Origin: WHSW01 sp963821345 | GTDB taxonomy: Bacteria > Actinomycetota > Thermoleophilia > Solirubrobacterales > 70-9 | Length of the DNA stretch: 64,000 nt | Direction: 5' to 3' | Assembly (NCBI GenBank): GCA_963821345.1 | Contig: CAWGDM010000012.1 | Span: forward strand, 248,001-312,000 | Part shown: piece after piece, positions 1 to 7,315 of the stretch | Layout of the letters: every line of letters starts with the position of its first letter | How positions within the stretch are numbered: the first letter of the stretch is position 1 | Notes under the pieces: generated by a model | What the model saw: only the letters and a program-made list of their open reading frames with translations | Told to the model about the DNA's origin: nothing | The model's database searches: none | Program-made: the position numbers and the translations under genes

Positions 1-223
1 CCGGTCGTGGACGTTCTGGACGCATTGGACGCAGCAGTCGGTAACAAAGTGGCCCCGCCAGAGGCTCGCGCTGAAGCGTCGCTTCGCTGTGGAAGCGAGC
101 ACTTTGGATGGCCGCGTATGACGACCTCGTTGAAGACGTCCATCTGGCTCCGACACGGGGGATTGGGCACGACGTCCAAGCCGAGAGATATCGTCGCGTC
201 GAGGTGACCTCGGTCAAGCGCTC
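1..223. other. Left-edge stretch without a convincing gene
   Basis: A 66-codon frame from 7 on the plus strand has no recognisable domain and no codon bias like the neighbours. I see no RNA gene. A short run of GAAGCG/CGCTTC-like inverted motifs lies near 72-100. The stretch probably holds the upstream region of the SulP gene at 224. Confidence 0.4.
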
Positions 224-1951
224 ATGAAGCCGCCGAGATGGATGCCGGGCGCGCAGTCACTCGCCTCCTATCGCAGGTCGTGGCTGCGCCACGATCTGGT
301 CGCCGGTCTCGTCCTGAGCGCGGTCTTAGTGCCTCAGGGCATGGCGTACGCGGAGCTAGCGGGCCTGCCCGCGATCACTGGCCTCTACACGACGGTCTTC
401 TGCCTGATCGGCTACGCAGCGTTCGGCCCCTCTCGCGTCCTCGTTCTGGGCCCGGACTCCTCACTCGGGCCGATGATCGCGGCAACGCTCCTGCCGATCA
501 TCGGATCCGGCGGAGATCCCGACCGTGCGATCGCGCTGGCGGCGATGCTCGCCCTCCTGGTGGCTGCCATCGAGATCGGCGCGGGCCTGGCGAAGCTTGG
601 GTTCATTGCGGACCTGCTGTCCAAGCCCACTCAGATCGGCTACATAAACGGCCTCGCGCTGACGATCCTGGTCGGGCAGCTACCGAAGCTCTTCGGCTTC
701 TCGACCGACGCGGACGGACTCATCGACGAGGCTCGGGAGTTCCTCGCCGGACTTGCGTCGGGAGACACCGTGGCCGCCGCCGCCGCCGTGGGGGTGGTCA
801 GCCTCGCGCTGATCCTGATCCTCCAGCGCTGGCTGCCTCGCATCCCCGGCGTGCTGGTCGCGGTCGTCGCCGCGATCGCCGCGACCTCGGCGTTCCACCT
901 CGCCGGCCACGGGGTGTCGCTCGTCGGGACCCTGCCCGAGGGACTGCCCTCCCCCACCTGGCCGAGCCCGGTGTCCGACCTCCCGCTCCTGGTTGCGGGA
1001 GCCCTCGGCATCGCACTGGTATCCCTGACCGACACGATCTCCACCGCTTCGGCGTTCGCGGCCCGAACGGGCCAGGAAGTCGACGGCAACAAGGAGATGA
1101 TCGGCATCGGCGCGGCGAACGTCGGCGCGGGCTTGTTCCAGGGGTTCCCGGTCAGCACGAGCGGGTCGCGCACGGCAGTGGCCGAGCAGGCCGGCGCGAA
1201 GACACAGCTCACCGGGCTGGTCGGAGCAGCGGCGATCGTCCTGATGCTGGTGCTTGTGCCGGGGCTGCTGCGCAACCTCCCGCAGGCCGCTCTCGCGGCC
1301 GTCGTGATCGCAGCGTCCCTGTCGCTGGCCAACATCGCAGGGGCCAGGCGGCTGTGGCGCCAGCGGCGCGCCGAGTTCCTGCTGTCGATGGCCGCGTTCC
1401 TCGGCGTGGCGCTGCTTGGGGTGCTCGCCGGCATCGCCGTCGCCGTGGCGCTGTCGATCCTCAACGTCTTCCGCCGCGCGTGGTGGCCGTACCAGACCAC
1501 GCTCGGGCGGGTCCGCGGAATGGAGGGCCACCACGACACGAGCCTGTATCCCGATGCCGAGGAGCTCCCCGGTCTCGTAATCTTCCGCTTCGACGCGCCG
1601 CTGCTCTTCGCGAACGCGCGGACGTTCCGGGACCAGATCCGCCGTCTCGCGGCCGGCGAGCCGAAGCCACGATGGATCGTTATCGCGGCCGAGCCGATCA
1701 CAGACGTCGACACCACGGCCGCTGACATGCTCCTGGAGCTCGATGAGGAGGTCAACGCGCGCGGTACCTCCCTCGTCTTCGCCGAGCTCAAGGACCCCGT
1801 ACGGGCAAAGCTCGAGCGCTACGAGCTCATCGGCACGCTCGAGCCGGACCACTTCTTCCGAACACTCGACAGCGCGCTCGAGGCCTTCCGCCGCCAGACG
1901 GGCGCAGAGTGGGCCGCACCCACGAAGGGCAGCGATCGGGATGTGAAATGA
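224..1951 (+). CDS. SulP family anion transporter with C-terminal STAS domain
   Basis: 575-residue inner-membrane SulP/SLC26 permease, expected to move sulfate, bicarbonate or another oxyanion. The family signature PQGMAYAELAGLP is at residues 37-49, in the first membrane segment. Hydrophobic segments then follow to about residue 425. A cytoplasmic STAS domain covers roughly 448-565 (LVIFRFDAPLLFANA to the C terminus), with a TTAADMLLELDEEV stretch at the regulatory helix. Length is normal for the family. ATG at 224 is chosen because the sequence just after it matches the usual N terminus. The substrate cannot be told from sequence. Codon use is slightly less GC-biased than in the genes beyond 8 kb. 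Confidence 0.92.
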   Translation: MKPPRWMPGAQSLASYRRSWLRHDLVAGLVLSAVLVPQGMAYAELAGLPAITGLYTTVFCLIGYAAFGPSRVLVLGPDSSLGPMIAATLLPIIGSGGDPDRAIALAAMLALLVAAIEIGAGLAKLGFIADLLSKPTQIGYINGLALTILVGQLPKLFGFSTDADGLIDEAREFLAGLASGDTVAAAAAVGVVSLALILILQRWLPRIPGVLVAVVAAIAATSAFHLAGHGVSLVGTLPEGLPSPTWPSPVSDLPLLVAGALGIALVSLTDTISTASAFAARTGQEVDGNKEMIGIGAANVGAGLFQGFPVSTSGSRTAVAEQAGAKTQLTGLVGAAAIVLMLVLVPGLLRNLPQAALAAVVIAASLSLANIAGARRLWRQRRAEFLLSMAAFLGVALLGVLAGIAVAVALSILNVFRRAWWPYQTTLGRVRGMEGHHDTSLYPDAEELPGLVIFRFDAPLLFANARTFRDQIRRLAAGEPKPRWIVIAAEPITDVDTTAADMLLELDEEVNARGTSLVFAELKDPVRAKLERYELIGTLEPDHFFRTLDSALEAFRRQTGAEWAAPTKGSDRDVK

Positions 1952-2198
1952 CGCCTAGGGCCTGCACGCTTCCGCTTCGCGCAACTTCGAGAGACCCCAC
2001 CGGCTCCCGCAACGCCTGAAGCCCCCAGCACGGGGAACCCTGCACGGTGGTGATTCCGTGGCGCTTTCGTCTCCGGACAAGATCCGCTACAACGTCCTCG
2101 AGTGGTCAAACGCCTACCCGACCATCCGCCCACTGCCGGGCCGGCCGCTAACCCAGCCGTTTCGACCACTCGCGAACGCGACCGTGAAGGAGGCGGTG
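1952..2198. other. Intergenic / possible 5' extension of the phosphoesterase gene
   Basis: This stretch is open in the phosphoesterase frame from a GTG at 2058, but the 47 extra residues match nothing in the family. The better Shine-Dalgarno site lies further down, at 2187-2193. I see no other gene here. Confidence 0.4.
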
Positions 2199-3620
2199 GT
2201 GACTGAGCAGACCAGCATGGCCAACCTCGGGAAGGTCGACCACATCGTTGTATTGATGCTCGAGAATCGCTCCTTCGACCACATGCTGGGGTATCTCTCG
2301 CTCGAGGGTGGTCGCGGCGATGTCGATGGTCTGCGAGAGGAGTTCGCCAACGAGCACGGCGGGCGCAACTATCCGGTCCACCATCTCGACAGCACGGTGA
2401 TCGAGGACGATCCCAATCACTCCGCCACCGCCGTCGACCTCCAGATCGGGGGCGGCAAGATGGACGGCTTCGTCACGAGTTACGCCGAGACGCTCGCGCA
2501 CAACGACATCCAGGATGCGGATCCCAGTCGCGTGATTGGTTACTACAACGCCACCGATGTCCCGGTCTACGATCACCTGGCGAGCGAGTTCGCGGTCTGC
2601 GATCGTTGGTTCAGCTCTGTTCCCGGGGCGACCTGGCCCAACCGCCTGTACGCGATTTGCGGTCGCGCCGCCGGCACTCGCGATGACCGGCCGCTCCACC
2701 TCCCGCCCATGTACAACCAACCGTCGTTCGTGCGACATCTCGACGCGAACGGCATCTCGTGGCACTGGTACTCGTTCGAGGCGGGGACCCTGCGCTTCGC
2801 CGATGGGCACTACAAGCTGGGCCACCACCACAACTTTGCGTTCTTCAGCAAGACCAACTTGAACTGGAAGACCAGCCTCGAGCTCAGGATGGACGCAAAA
2901 GCGCCCAGCTTTCTCGAAGACGCCGCCAACGGTGCGCTGCCGTCGGTCTCATGGATCGACCCGAACTTCAGCAACTTCAACCCAATCGGCTTTCAGCCCA
3001 ACGACGACCACCCGCCCGCGGACATCAAGGACGGCCAGGAGCTTGTGCTCGCCGTCTACCACGCGCTCGCAACAAGCCCGCAATGGGAGAGAACGCTCCT
3101 GATCATCTTCTACGACGAACACGGCGGCTTCTTCGATCACGTCGCGCCGCCTGCCGCGCCGGACGACGACCCCGACACGTTCGGAAGCTACGGCGTGCGG
3201 ATACCGGCGCTGATCGTCTCGCCGTGGGTGGAACCAGCGTCTGTGTCCAAGACGCTCTTCGATCACACGTCGATCATGAAGACGATTCTGCTGCGCTTCT
3301 GCCCGGGAGCCCTCGACGAGCCAAAGCGGCATCAAGGGCTGTTAGCGCGGCTCCGAAGCGCGGGGCACCCCCGCCACATGGGAACACGTGTGTCGCAGGC
3401 CAATCATCTCGGAGAACTTCTCACACGTACGACGCCACGACCAGCGCCAGAGCGGTACGCGCTGATAGAGGACGCCGCGGCGCGCGCGGCCGTGAGAACG
3501 GAAGGCGCGCCAATCGAAGGGGATGACCCCGCTCGCCGGCCAGCGACGGAGCTCCAGATCCGCGTCGCCGCCGCAACTCGCGAGCTGAGAAGACGAGGGC
3601 ACCCGGAAGACCGGCCGTAA
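2199..3620 (+). CDS. Phospholipase C / acid phosphatase-type phosphoesterase
   Basis: About 473 residues, alkaline-phosphatase-like fold of the bacterial phospholipase C/AcpA family (Phosphoesterase domain). Motifs seen: LENRSFDHMLGYL near residues 21-33 (metal site and nucleophile region), VPGATWPNRLY in the middle, and DEHGGFFDHV near 305-314, the C-terminal metal site. GTG at 2199 is preferred because AAGGAGG at 2187-2193 sits 5 nt upstream and the protein then begins just before the domain. The upstream GTG at 2058 would add 47 unmatched residues. No signal peptide is evident with either start, which is odd because many family members are exported by Tat. It likely hydrolyses phosphodiesters or phosphomonoesters; the substrate is unknown. 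Confidence 0.85.
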   Translation: MTEQTSMANLGKVDHIVVLMLENRSFDHMLGYLSLEGGRGDVDGLREEFANEHGGRNYPVHHLDSTVIEDDPNHSATAVDLQIGGGKMDGFVTSYAETLAHNDIQDADPSRVIGYYNATDVPVYDHLASEFAVCDRWFSSVPGATWPNRLYAICGRAAGTRDDRPLHLPPMYNQPSFVRHLDANGISWHWYSFEAGTLRFADGHYKLGHHHNFAFFSKTNLNWKTSLELRMDAKAPSFLEDAANGALPSVSWIDPNFSNFNPIGFQPNDDHPPADIKDGQELVLAVYHALATSPQWERTLLIIFYDEHGGFFDHVAPPAAPDDDPDTFGSYGVRIPALIVSPWVEPASVSKTLFDHTSIMKTILLRFCPGALDEPKRHQGLLARLRSAGHPRHMGTRVSQANHLGELLTRTTPRPAPERYALIEDAAARAAVRTEGAPIEGDDPARRPATELQIRVAAATRELRRRGHPEDRP

Positions 3621-3898
3621 GTGGCCATGCAAAGCGGCAGTTATTCGGCCGACGGGCGGCCGGCCGAGTCACCCCTCGGAGGCGATGGGAGCGCCCAGGC
3701 TCTCGCTTAGGCTGGGCCGGCTAGGCGACGAACCCGAGTTGGGAGCTCCCGTGGACTTCCTGAAAATCCTGCCGGCGTTCGTGATGATCGCCGGACCTAG
3801 TGGACGACATGGTCGTGCTCCCGTGAGCACTCCGTCCGGCGAGCGGGTCGAGCTAGCGCTCGAGGACCAGCGGGTAGTTGTCGGGGAGGTCGGGCCCC
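3621..3898. other. Intergenic stretch, nothing recognised
   Basis: About 280 bases between the phosphoesterase and the HdeD-like gene. A plus-strand frame from 3685 to 3912 codes for a low-complexity 75-residue product with no family match and overlaps the next gene. I do not call it. Confidence 0.4.
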
Positions 3899-4510
3899 AT
3901 GAGGCCGCGTGACGGTGTCGGCGTAGGCGAGCGGACCAACCCCTCGCCGCGGGGTTGGTGGCTGACGTTCGTCCGCGGCCTCGTTGCGCTGTGTTTGGGC
4001 GGAGCCTTGCTGGTGGCCGGCGCCGGCCAATCGCGGCTTGCGACCTTCATCGGCATGTACTGGCTGCTCGGCGCGGTGCTCACGATCCGGTGGGTCCTGC
4101 GAAGCCCGGGGGTACCCGGCAGGCGCTTGGGGACACTGGCAGCCGGGATCGGAGCACTCACCGCGGTGGCGCTACTGGCCCGATTTGCGCTCGAGAGCGT
4201 GATCAGCACAGGCGTCCTGCTCGACCTCGTGGGGGCGGGTGCGATCGCTACGGGCGCGATGCGGGCACTCGGCGGATTCCGCGACGACCAACTCGCGGAC
4301 GAACAGCCGCGCAGGCGGACGAGCATGCTCGTCGGGGCTCTCGACGTCGGACTCGGAATCGCGCTGATCCTCACGTCGGACTCGACGTCTACGTCGGTCC
4401 GCTTCCTCGCAGCAGCGTGGGGGCTCGTCGGCGGAACGTTGCTCCTGGCAGACGCCCTCCGACTACGACGGTTCGCGCGCACGAGCGCCGAGGCGAACTC
4501 GGCATCGTGA
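3899..4510 (+). CDS. HdeD/DUF308-like small membrane protein
   Basis: 203 residues with about six hydrophobic segments arranged as repeated helix pairs, as in HdeD/DUF308 proteins of the inner membrane. Stretches such as LVALCLGGALLVAGAG and MYWLLGAVLTIRWVL are typical of the repeat. ATG at 3899 follows GGGGAGG at 3882-3888, so it is preferred over a TTG at 3878. The C-terminal tail is short and basic. The family is linked to acid stress in enterobacteria, but no specific role can be assigned here. Confidence 0.6.
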   Translation: MRPRDGVGVGERTNPSPRGWWLTFVRGLVALCLGGALLVAGAGQSRLATFIGMYWLLGAVLTIRWVLRSPGVPGRRLGTLAAGIGALTAVALLARFALESVISTGVLLDLVGAGAIATGAMRALGGFRDDQLADEQPRRRTSMLVGALDVGLGIALILTSDSTSTSVRFLAAAWGLVGGTLLLADALRLRRFARTSAEANSAS

Positions 4511-4652
4511 CCTCCACCAGGGCCAGCGGCTCGGCGGTTGGCAAACCGCCCCGGTGCGACTTCGGCGGATCGCAGGTCCTGGAACCCGCGGGCGCGGCCG
4601 GTACCACGGCGAGTGCAACTGAGTCTGTTTACCGAGCCCAGAGCGGCTGAAC

Positions 4653-4671
4653 GCCCGCTCCGGAAGCGGGC
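4653..4671 (-). terminator. Hairpin just downstream of tRNA-Pro
   Basis: GCCCGCT (4653-4659) pairs perfectly with AGCGGGC (4665-4671) around a 5-nt loop, 9 nt past the tRNA-Pro 3' end. In the minus direction the tail has few T residues, so this is a weak intrinsic terminator or a 3'-processing hairpin. Confidence 0.4.
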
Positions 4672-4680
4672 TTTCGCGAA

Positions 4681-4754
4681 TCGGGGCGACTGGATTCGAA
4701 CCAGCGACCGCTCGGCCCCCAGCCGAGTGCGCTACCAGACTGCGCCACGCCCCG
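4681..4754 (-). tRNA. tRNA-Pro (GGG anticodon)
   Basis: Read on the minus strand, a complete cloverleaf is visible. The acceptor stem CGGGGCG (4754-4748) pairs with CGCCCCG (4688-4682). The anticodon stem CTCGG/CCGAG has loop CTGGGGG, giving anticodon GGG. The T arm contains GGTTCGAATCC. The discriminator is A and CCA is not encoded. It is downstream of tRNA-Gly on the same strand (32 nt gap), so the two are probably co-transcribed. Confidence 0.93.
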
Positions 4755-4786
4755 AGGGGTCGGATTCTACGCGCGCGGTGCGGTCA

Positions 4787-4858
4787 AGCGGGCGACGGGG
4801 CTCGAACCCGTTCTTCGAGCTTGGAAGGCTCACGTGCAACCAGTAACACTTCGCCCGC
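4787..4858 (-). tRNA. tRNA-Gly (TCC anticodon)
   Basis: Minus-strand tRNA. The acceptor GCGGGCG (4858-4852) pairs with CGCCCGC (4794-4788). The anticodon loop CTTCCAA gives TCC, and the T arm has the GGTTCGAGCC core. Discriminator T, no encoded CCA. A -10-like TACAAT lies 10 nt upstream. Confidence 0.93.
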
Positions 4859-4868
4859 AGAGCGCCCG

Positions 4869-4874
4869 ATTGTA
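4869..4874 (-). promoter_or_regulatory. -10 box for the tRNA-Gly/tRNA-Pro unit
   Basis: On the minus strand TACAAT ends 10 nt before the tRNA-Gly 5' end, which fits initiation a few bases before the mature tRNA. No good -35 is evident. Confidence 0.5.
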
Positions 4875-4953
4875 GGCCGGTTAGCCCACGCGCAGGCCGA
4901 AGTCGGTGGTGAAGATGCCGCCGTCGGCGCGCCCCGAGTCGGGGCTGCGTGGC

Positions 4954-5550
4954 TCAGGGGGTGCGACGGCCGAAGACGACCGTGAAGGTGCCGTCGCCCT
5001 TCGCGCAGCGGCCGCGGACCCGCTGCTGCGAGACCCCGACGCCGATGTCACGAAACTCCGGGTCGAGGATGTTGGTGCGGTGATAGAGGCTGTCCATCCA
5101 GCCGGCGACCATCACCTCGGCGCTCGAGCCGCAGCCGGTGTTCTCCGCGTAGCGCCAGGAGTTCTCGCCGTCGAGGTAGCCCGACTGCTCGACCCTGGTA
5201 TCGAAATCGACCTCGTCGGGGCAGCGGTGGGCGATGCAGCCGGTCTCGACCATCGCCCTCACGTGGCGCTGCGAGGCCTGCTGCAGGTCGGCGTTGCGCG
5301 CCAGCTTCCCGAACCCGTGCACGCCGCGCTGCTCGTTGATCAGGCAGCGCACCGATTTGCGGATCTCCTTGATCGTCGAGTCGCCGACCGGCTGGGTGGC
5401 CAGCGGGCACGGGGTCGTTCGGCGCTCGACGCCGGAGTCGGCCGGGTCGGCCGCCCCGGCGACGGCCGCGAGCACCACGAGGCCGGTGACCGCCAGGGCC
5501 CCGGCCGTGGTGACGAGACGCCGCCATCGTGCCTTTCGCTTCTGAGTCAT
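4954..5550 (-). CDS. Secreted CAP/SCP-domain protein
   Basis: 198 residues. The basic N terminus followed by a hydrophobic stretch (about residues 12-33) looks like a signal peptide. The rest is a CAP (cysteine-rich secretory/SCP-like) domain, with INEQRGVHGFGKL near 69-81, ASQRHVRAMVETG in the second helix, YAENTGCG, and GWMDSLYHRTNILDPEF carrying the conserved His/Glu-type cavity residues. Several cysteines suggest disulfides outside the cell. Bacterial CAP proteins have no settled biochemical role. The gene sits between tRNA pairs; a terminator for tRNA-Trp ends just before its start. Confidence 0.85.
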   Translation of the reverse strand: MTQKRKARWRRLVTTAGALAVTGLVVLAAVAGAADPADSGVERRTTPCPLATQPVGDSTIKEIRKSVRCLINEQRGVHGFGKLARNADLQQASQRHVRAMVETGCIAHRCPDEVDFDTRVEQSGYLDGENSWRYAENTGCGSSAEVMVAGWMDSLYHRTNILDPEFRDIGVGVSQQRVRGRCAKGDGTFTVVFGRRTP

Positions 5551-5553
5551 TGG

Positions 5554-5590
5554 GACGAAAAGAAATTAGCGCGCCCCTGCCGGCGCGCTA
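5554..5590 (-). terminator. Intrinsic terminator of the tRNA-Leu/tRNA-Trp transcript
   Basis: On the minus strand TAGCGCGCC and GGCGCGCTA (5590-5582 and 5575-5567) form a perfect 9-bp stem with a 6-nt loop. It is followed by the T-rich ATTTCTTTT tail (5567-5554). It lies 48 nt past the tRNA-Trp 3' end and just before the CAP gene start. Confidence 0.8.
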
Positions 5591-5637
5591 CCGATCAAAA
5601 CCCGCGCGACGGCGCGGAGTTGCGGGCATTCACTGAG

Positions 5638-5709
5638 CGGGGGAGCCGGGATTCGAACCCGGATTCACGGTTTTGGAGACCGCGCGTGTAGCCATTGACT
5701 CACTCCCCC
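5638..5709 (-). tRNA. tRNA-Trp (CCA anticodon), divergent D arm
   Basis: Minus strand. Acceptor GGGGGAG/CTCCCCC. Anticodon stem GCGGT/ACCGT with loop CTCCAAA, giving anticodon CCA. T arm CCGGG-TTCGAAT-CCCGG. Discriminator G, the bacterial tryptophan identity base. The D arm is odd: the expected four-pair stem (AGTC against CACG) makes only two Watson-Crick pairs, and the variable loop is only 4 nt. It could be a second, partly decayed tRNA-Trp copy or a functional variant. Confidence 0.75.
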
Positions 5710-5729
5710 AAGCGGTTCCGGAGTGTAGA

Positions 5730-5812
5730 TGCGGGCGGAGGGATTCGAACCCCCAAGCTCAGAGAGCACCGCCACCTAAAGACGGCGTGTATGCCAGTTC
5801 CACCACGCCCGC
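5730..5812 (-). tRNA. tRNA-Leu (TAG anticodon)
   Basis: Minus-strand class II tRNA of 83 nt. Acceptor GCGGGCG/CGCCCGC. Anticodon stem CCGTC/GGCGG with loop TTTAGGT, giving anticodon TAG. A long variable arm is made of GCTC-TCT-GAGC, and the T arm is GGGGG-TTCGAAT-CCCTC. Discriminator A, no CCA. A TAGAAT -10 box (minus strand, from 5827 to 5822) lies 9 nt upstream, inside a perfect 8-bp inverted repeat (CTCGATTC at 5818-5825, GAATCGAG at 5833-5840). Confidence 0.92.
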
Positions 5813-5817
5813 AGGGT

Positions 5818-5840
5818 CTCGATTCTAGGTCGGAATCGAG
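5818..5840 (-). promoter_or_regulatory. Promoter of tRNA-Leu/tRNA-Trp inside an inverted repeat
   Basis: The -10-like TAGAAT overlaps the left arm of an 8-bp perfect inverted repeat with a 7-nt loop. The arrangement would suit a regulated stable-RNA promoter, but no regulator is known. Confidence 0.45.
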
Positions 5841-5892
5841 CGGGGCCGGGCGACCGTCGCGCGCGGCCGGGATCGCGTTTATGCTTGCGGCG

Positions 5893-6426
5893 ATGGAGAG
5901 TGCGACCGTTCGCGAGGGCTATGAGCTCTGGCGCCCGAATCGCGAGAAGGCCGAGTCGAAGACGATGAAGGCCGTGATCGCCTTCGTGCTGCTGGTCAGC
6001 GCCGCGCTGGTGATCATCATCACGCTCGGCGGCTGGGAGCGGCTGCAGGGGCCCAGCGTCGGCGCGATGTCGCTGATCTGGGCCGGGCTGTACATCCTCT
6101 TCGCCTTCCTGGTCATGCGCTGGAACCGCGGCATCCTGCCGGTCGCCGCCGCGCTGGCGATCATCCTGGCGATCTTCGCTGCGATCGCCGCGCCCGACTG
6201 GTTCGCGCGCTCCAAGGACGGTCTTACCTCCCCCGCCCTGCCCGAGGATCTGCTCGGGCTGCTGACGCTGATCATCGTCCCGGTCCAGCTGGTGCTGATC
6301 GCGGTCTCGATGATCGGCTTCAACCAGGAGTGGCAGGTCGAGGAGGAGCGCCCGATCGGCGGCCGCCCCCTGCACGGCGAGGGCGAGGGCGGCGACCCGG
6401 GCCCGGCCGCTCCCGCCCCGGCCTGA
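5893..6426 (+). CDS. Small multi-spanning membrane protein of unknown function
   Basis: About 177 residues. After a polar N terminus (YELWRPNREKAESK) there are four strongly hydrophobic segments: AVIAFVLLVSAALVIIITLG, then one around LIWAGLYILFAFLVM, then GILPVAAALAIILAIFAAIA, and finally LLGLLTLIIVPVQLVLIAVS. The C-terminal tail is acidic and Gly/Pro/Ala-rich (positions about 155-177), probably cytoplasmic. ATG at 5893 is chosen over ATG at 5881; longer versions would run into the tRNA-Leu gene. I do not recognise a family. Confidence 0.65.
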   Translation: MESATVREGYELWRPNREKAESKTMKAVIAFVLLVSAALVIIITLGGWERLQGPSVGAMSLIWAGLYILFAFLVMRWNRGILPVAAALAIILAIFAAIAAPDWFARSKDGLTSPALPEDLLGLLTLIIVPVQLVLIAVSMIGFNQEWQVEEERPIGGRPLHGEGEGGDPGPAAPAPA

Positions 6427-6436
6427 TCGCCGGCGC

Positions 6437-7132
6437 CTAGAACAGCGCCGTCTGCTCCTCTCGGGGCTCGATCAACGCCGGCCCATCCTCGCGCACGTCG
6501 TTGACCAGGTCAGCGACCTCGCGCGCGACCAGCAACTCCTGCGGAGCCGGGACGAGCAGCTCGAGCAGCTGCTCGGGCGAACGCTCCGGGTCGAGCCAAT
6601 CGGCCTCTCGCTCCGGGTCGAGGATCACCGGCATCCGGTCGTGGATCGGGCGGATCAACTCGTTCGGTGGGCAGGTGACGATCGTGCAGCTGTGCAGGCT
6701 CTCGTCGCTGCCCTTGATCGGCAGCGCCGCCCACAGGCCGGCGAACGCGAACAGCTCACCCTCGGGGCGGCTGAGCCAGACGGGCCGCTTGCCGCGCTCG
6801 TCGGTCAGCCACTCGTAGAAGCCGTCGGCCGGGATCAGGCAGCGGCGCTCGGCGAAGGACTCGCGGTAGGCGGGTTGGGTCTGCAGCGTCTCGGCGCGGG
6901 CGTTGATCAACGGCCGCCCGCCCTTGCGCTCGGCCCAGCGCCCAGGCACCAGCCCCCAGCGCAGCCGGCCCAGGTCGCGGGCCCCGTCGTCGCGCCGGCG
7001 CACCGCCAGCACCGGGTCGGTGGGCGCGATGTTGTAGCGCGGCTGGTCCGCCACCTCGACCGACTCGAGGATGTCGAACCGCGCCTTGAGCCCGATCGGG
7101 TCGGGGTTGGTGAGCGTGTAGCGACCGCACAT
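6437..7132 (-). CDS. SRAP family protein (YedK/HMCES), abasic-site DNA-protein crosslinker
   Basis: 231 residues starting MCGRYTLTN. Cys2 becomes the N terminus after Met removal and forms a thiazolidine link with abasic sites in single-stranded DNA. The other family residues are present: the Asn of INARAETL, the Glu of ADGFYEW, and the His of IHDRMPVIL. Length is typical. It shields abasic sites during replication. A TAATCT box on the minus strand (7147-7142) lies 9 nt upstream of the ATG without a Shine-Dalgarno, suggesting a leaderless message. Confidence 0.93.
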   Translation of the reverse strand: MCGRYTLTNPDPIGLKARFDILESVEVADQPRYNIAPTDPVLAVRRRDDGARDLGRLRWGLVPGRWAERKGGRPLINARAETLQTQPAYRESFAERRCLIPADGFYEWLTDERGKRPVWLSRPEGELFAFAGLWAALPIKGSDESLHSCTIVTCPPNELIRPIHDRMPVILDPEREADWLDPERSPEQLLELLVPAPQELLVAREVADLVNDVREDGPALIEPREEQTALF

Positions 7133-7219
7133 GCCGATTCGAGATTAGTGGCGGTCCCGGCACATCCTGGCGCCAATCGGTCAATTCTTCGCGCTTAGAG
7201 TCGTCACAATGTGGGCCGA

Positions 7220-7303
7220 GCGGCGGTGGCCAAACTGGGAAAGGCGGCGGTTTCAAAAGCCGCTGTGTGAAAGCACTTGTGGGTTCGAGTCCCACCCGCC
7301 GCA
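7220..7303 (+). tRNA. tRNA-Leu (CAA anticodon)
   Basis: Class II tRNA. Acceptor GCGGCGG (7220-7226) pairs with CCGCCGC (7296-7302), discriminator A at 7303, no encoded CCA. Anticodon stem GCGGT/GCCGC with loop TTCAAAA gives CAA. Long variable arm GTG-TGAAA-GCAC-like. T arm GTGGG-TTCGAGT-CCCAC. A CACAAT box at 7205-7210 is a plausible -10. The next gene starts 3-12 nt downstream with no terminator between. Confidence 0.93.
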
Positions 7304-7315
7304 TGAGTGCCATCG

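Noticed and set aside
238..1852. Several long open frames opposite or beside the SulP gene
   Set aside because: They are the expected shadows of GC-rich coding DNA. Products are Arg/Pro/Gly-rich with no domains, whereas the SulP frame has a full family match.
3685..3912. 75-codon ORF before the HdeD-like gene
   Set aside because: No family match, atypical composition, and it overlaps the better supported start at 3899.
4538..4846. ORF covering tRNA-Pro and part of tRNA-Gly
   Set aside because: It runs antisense through two clear tRNA genes.
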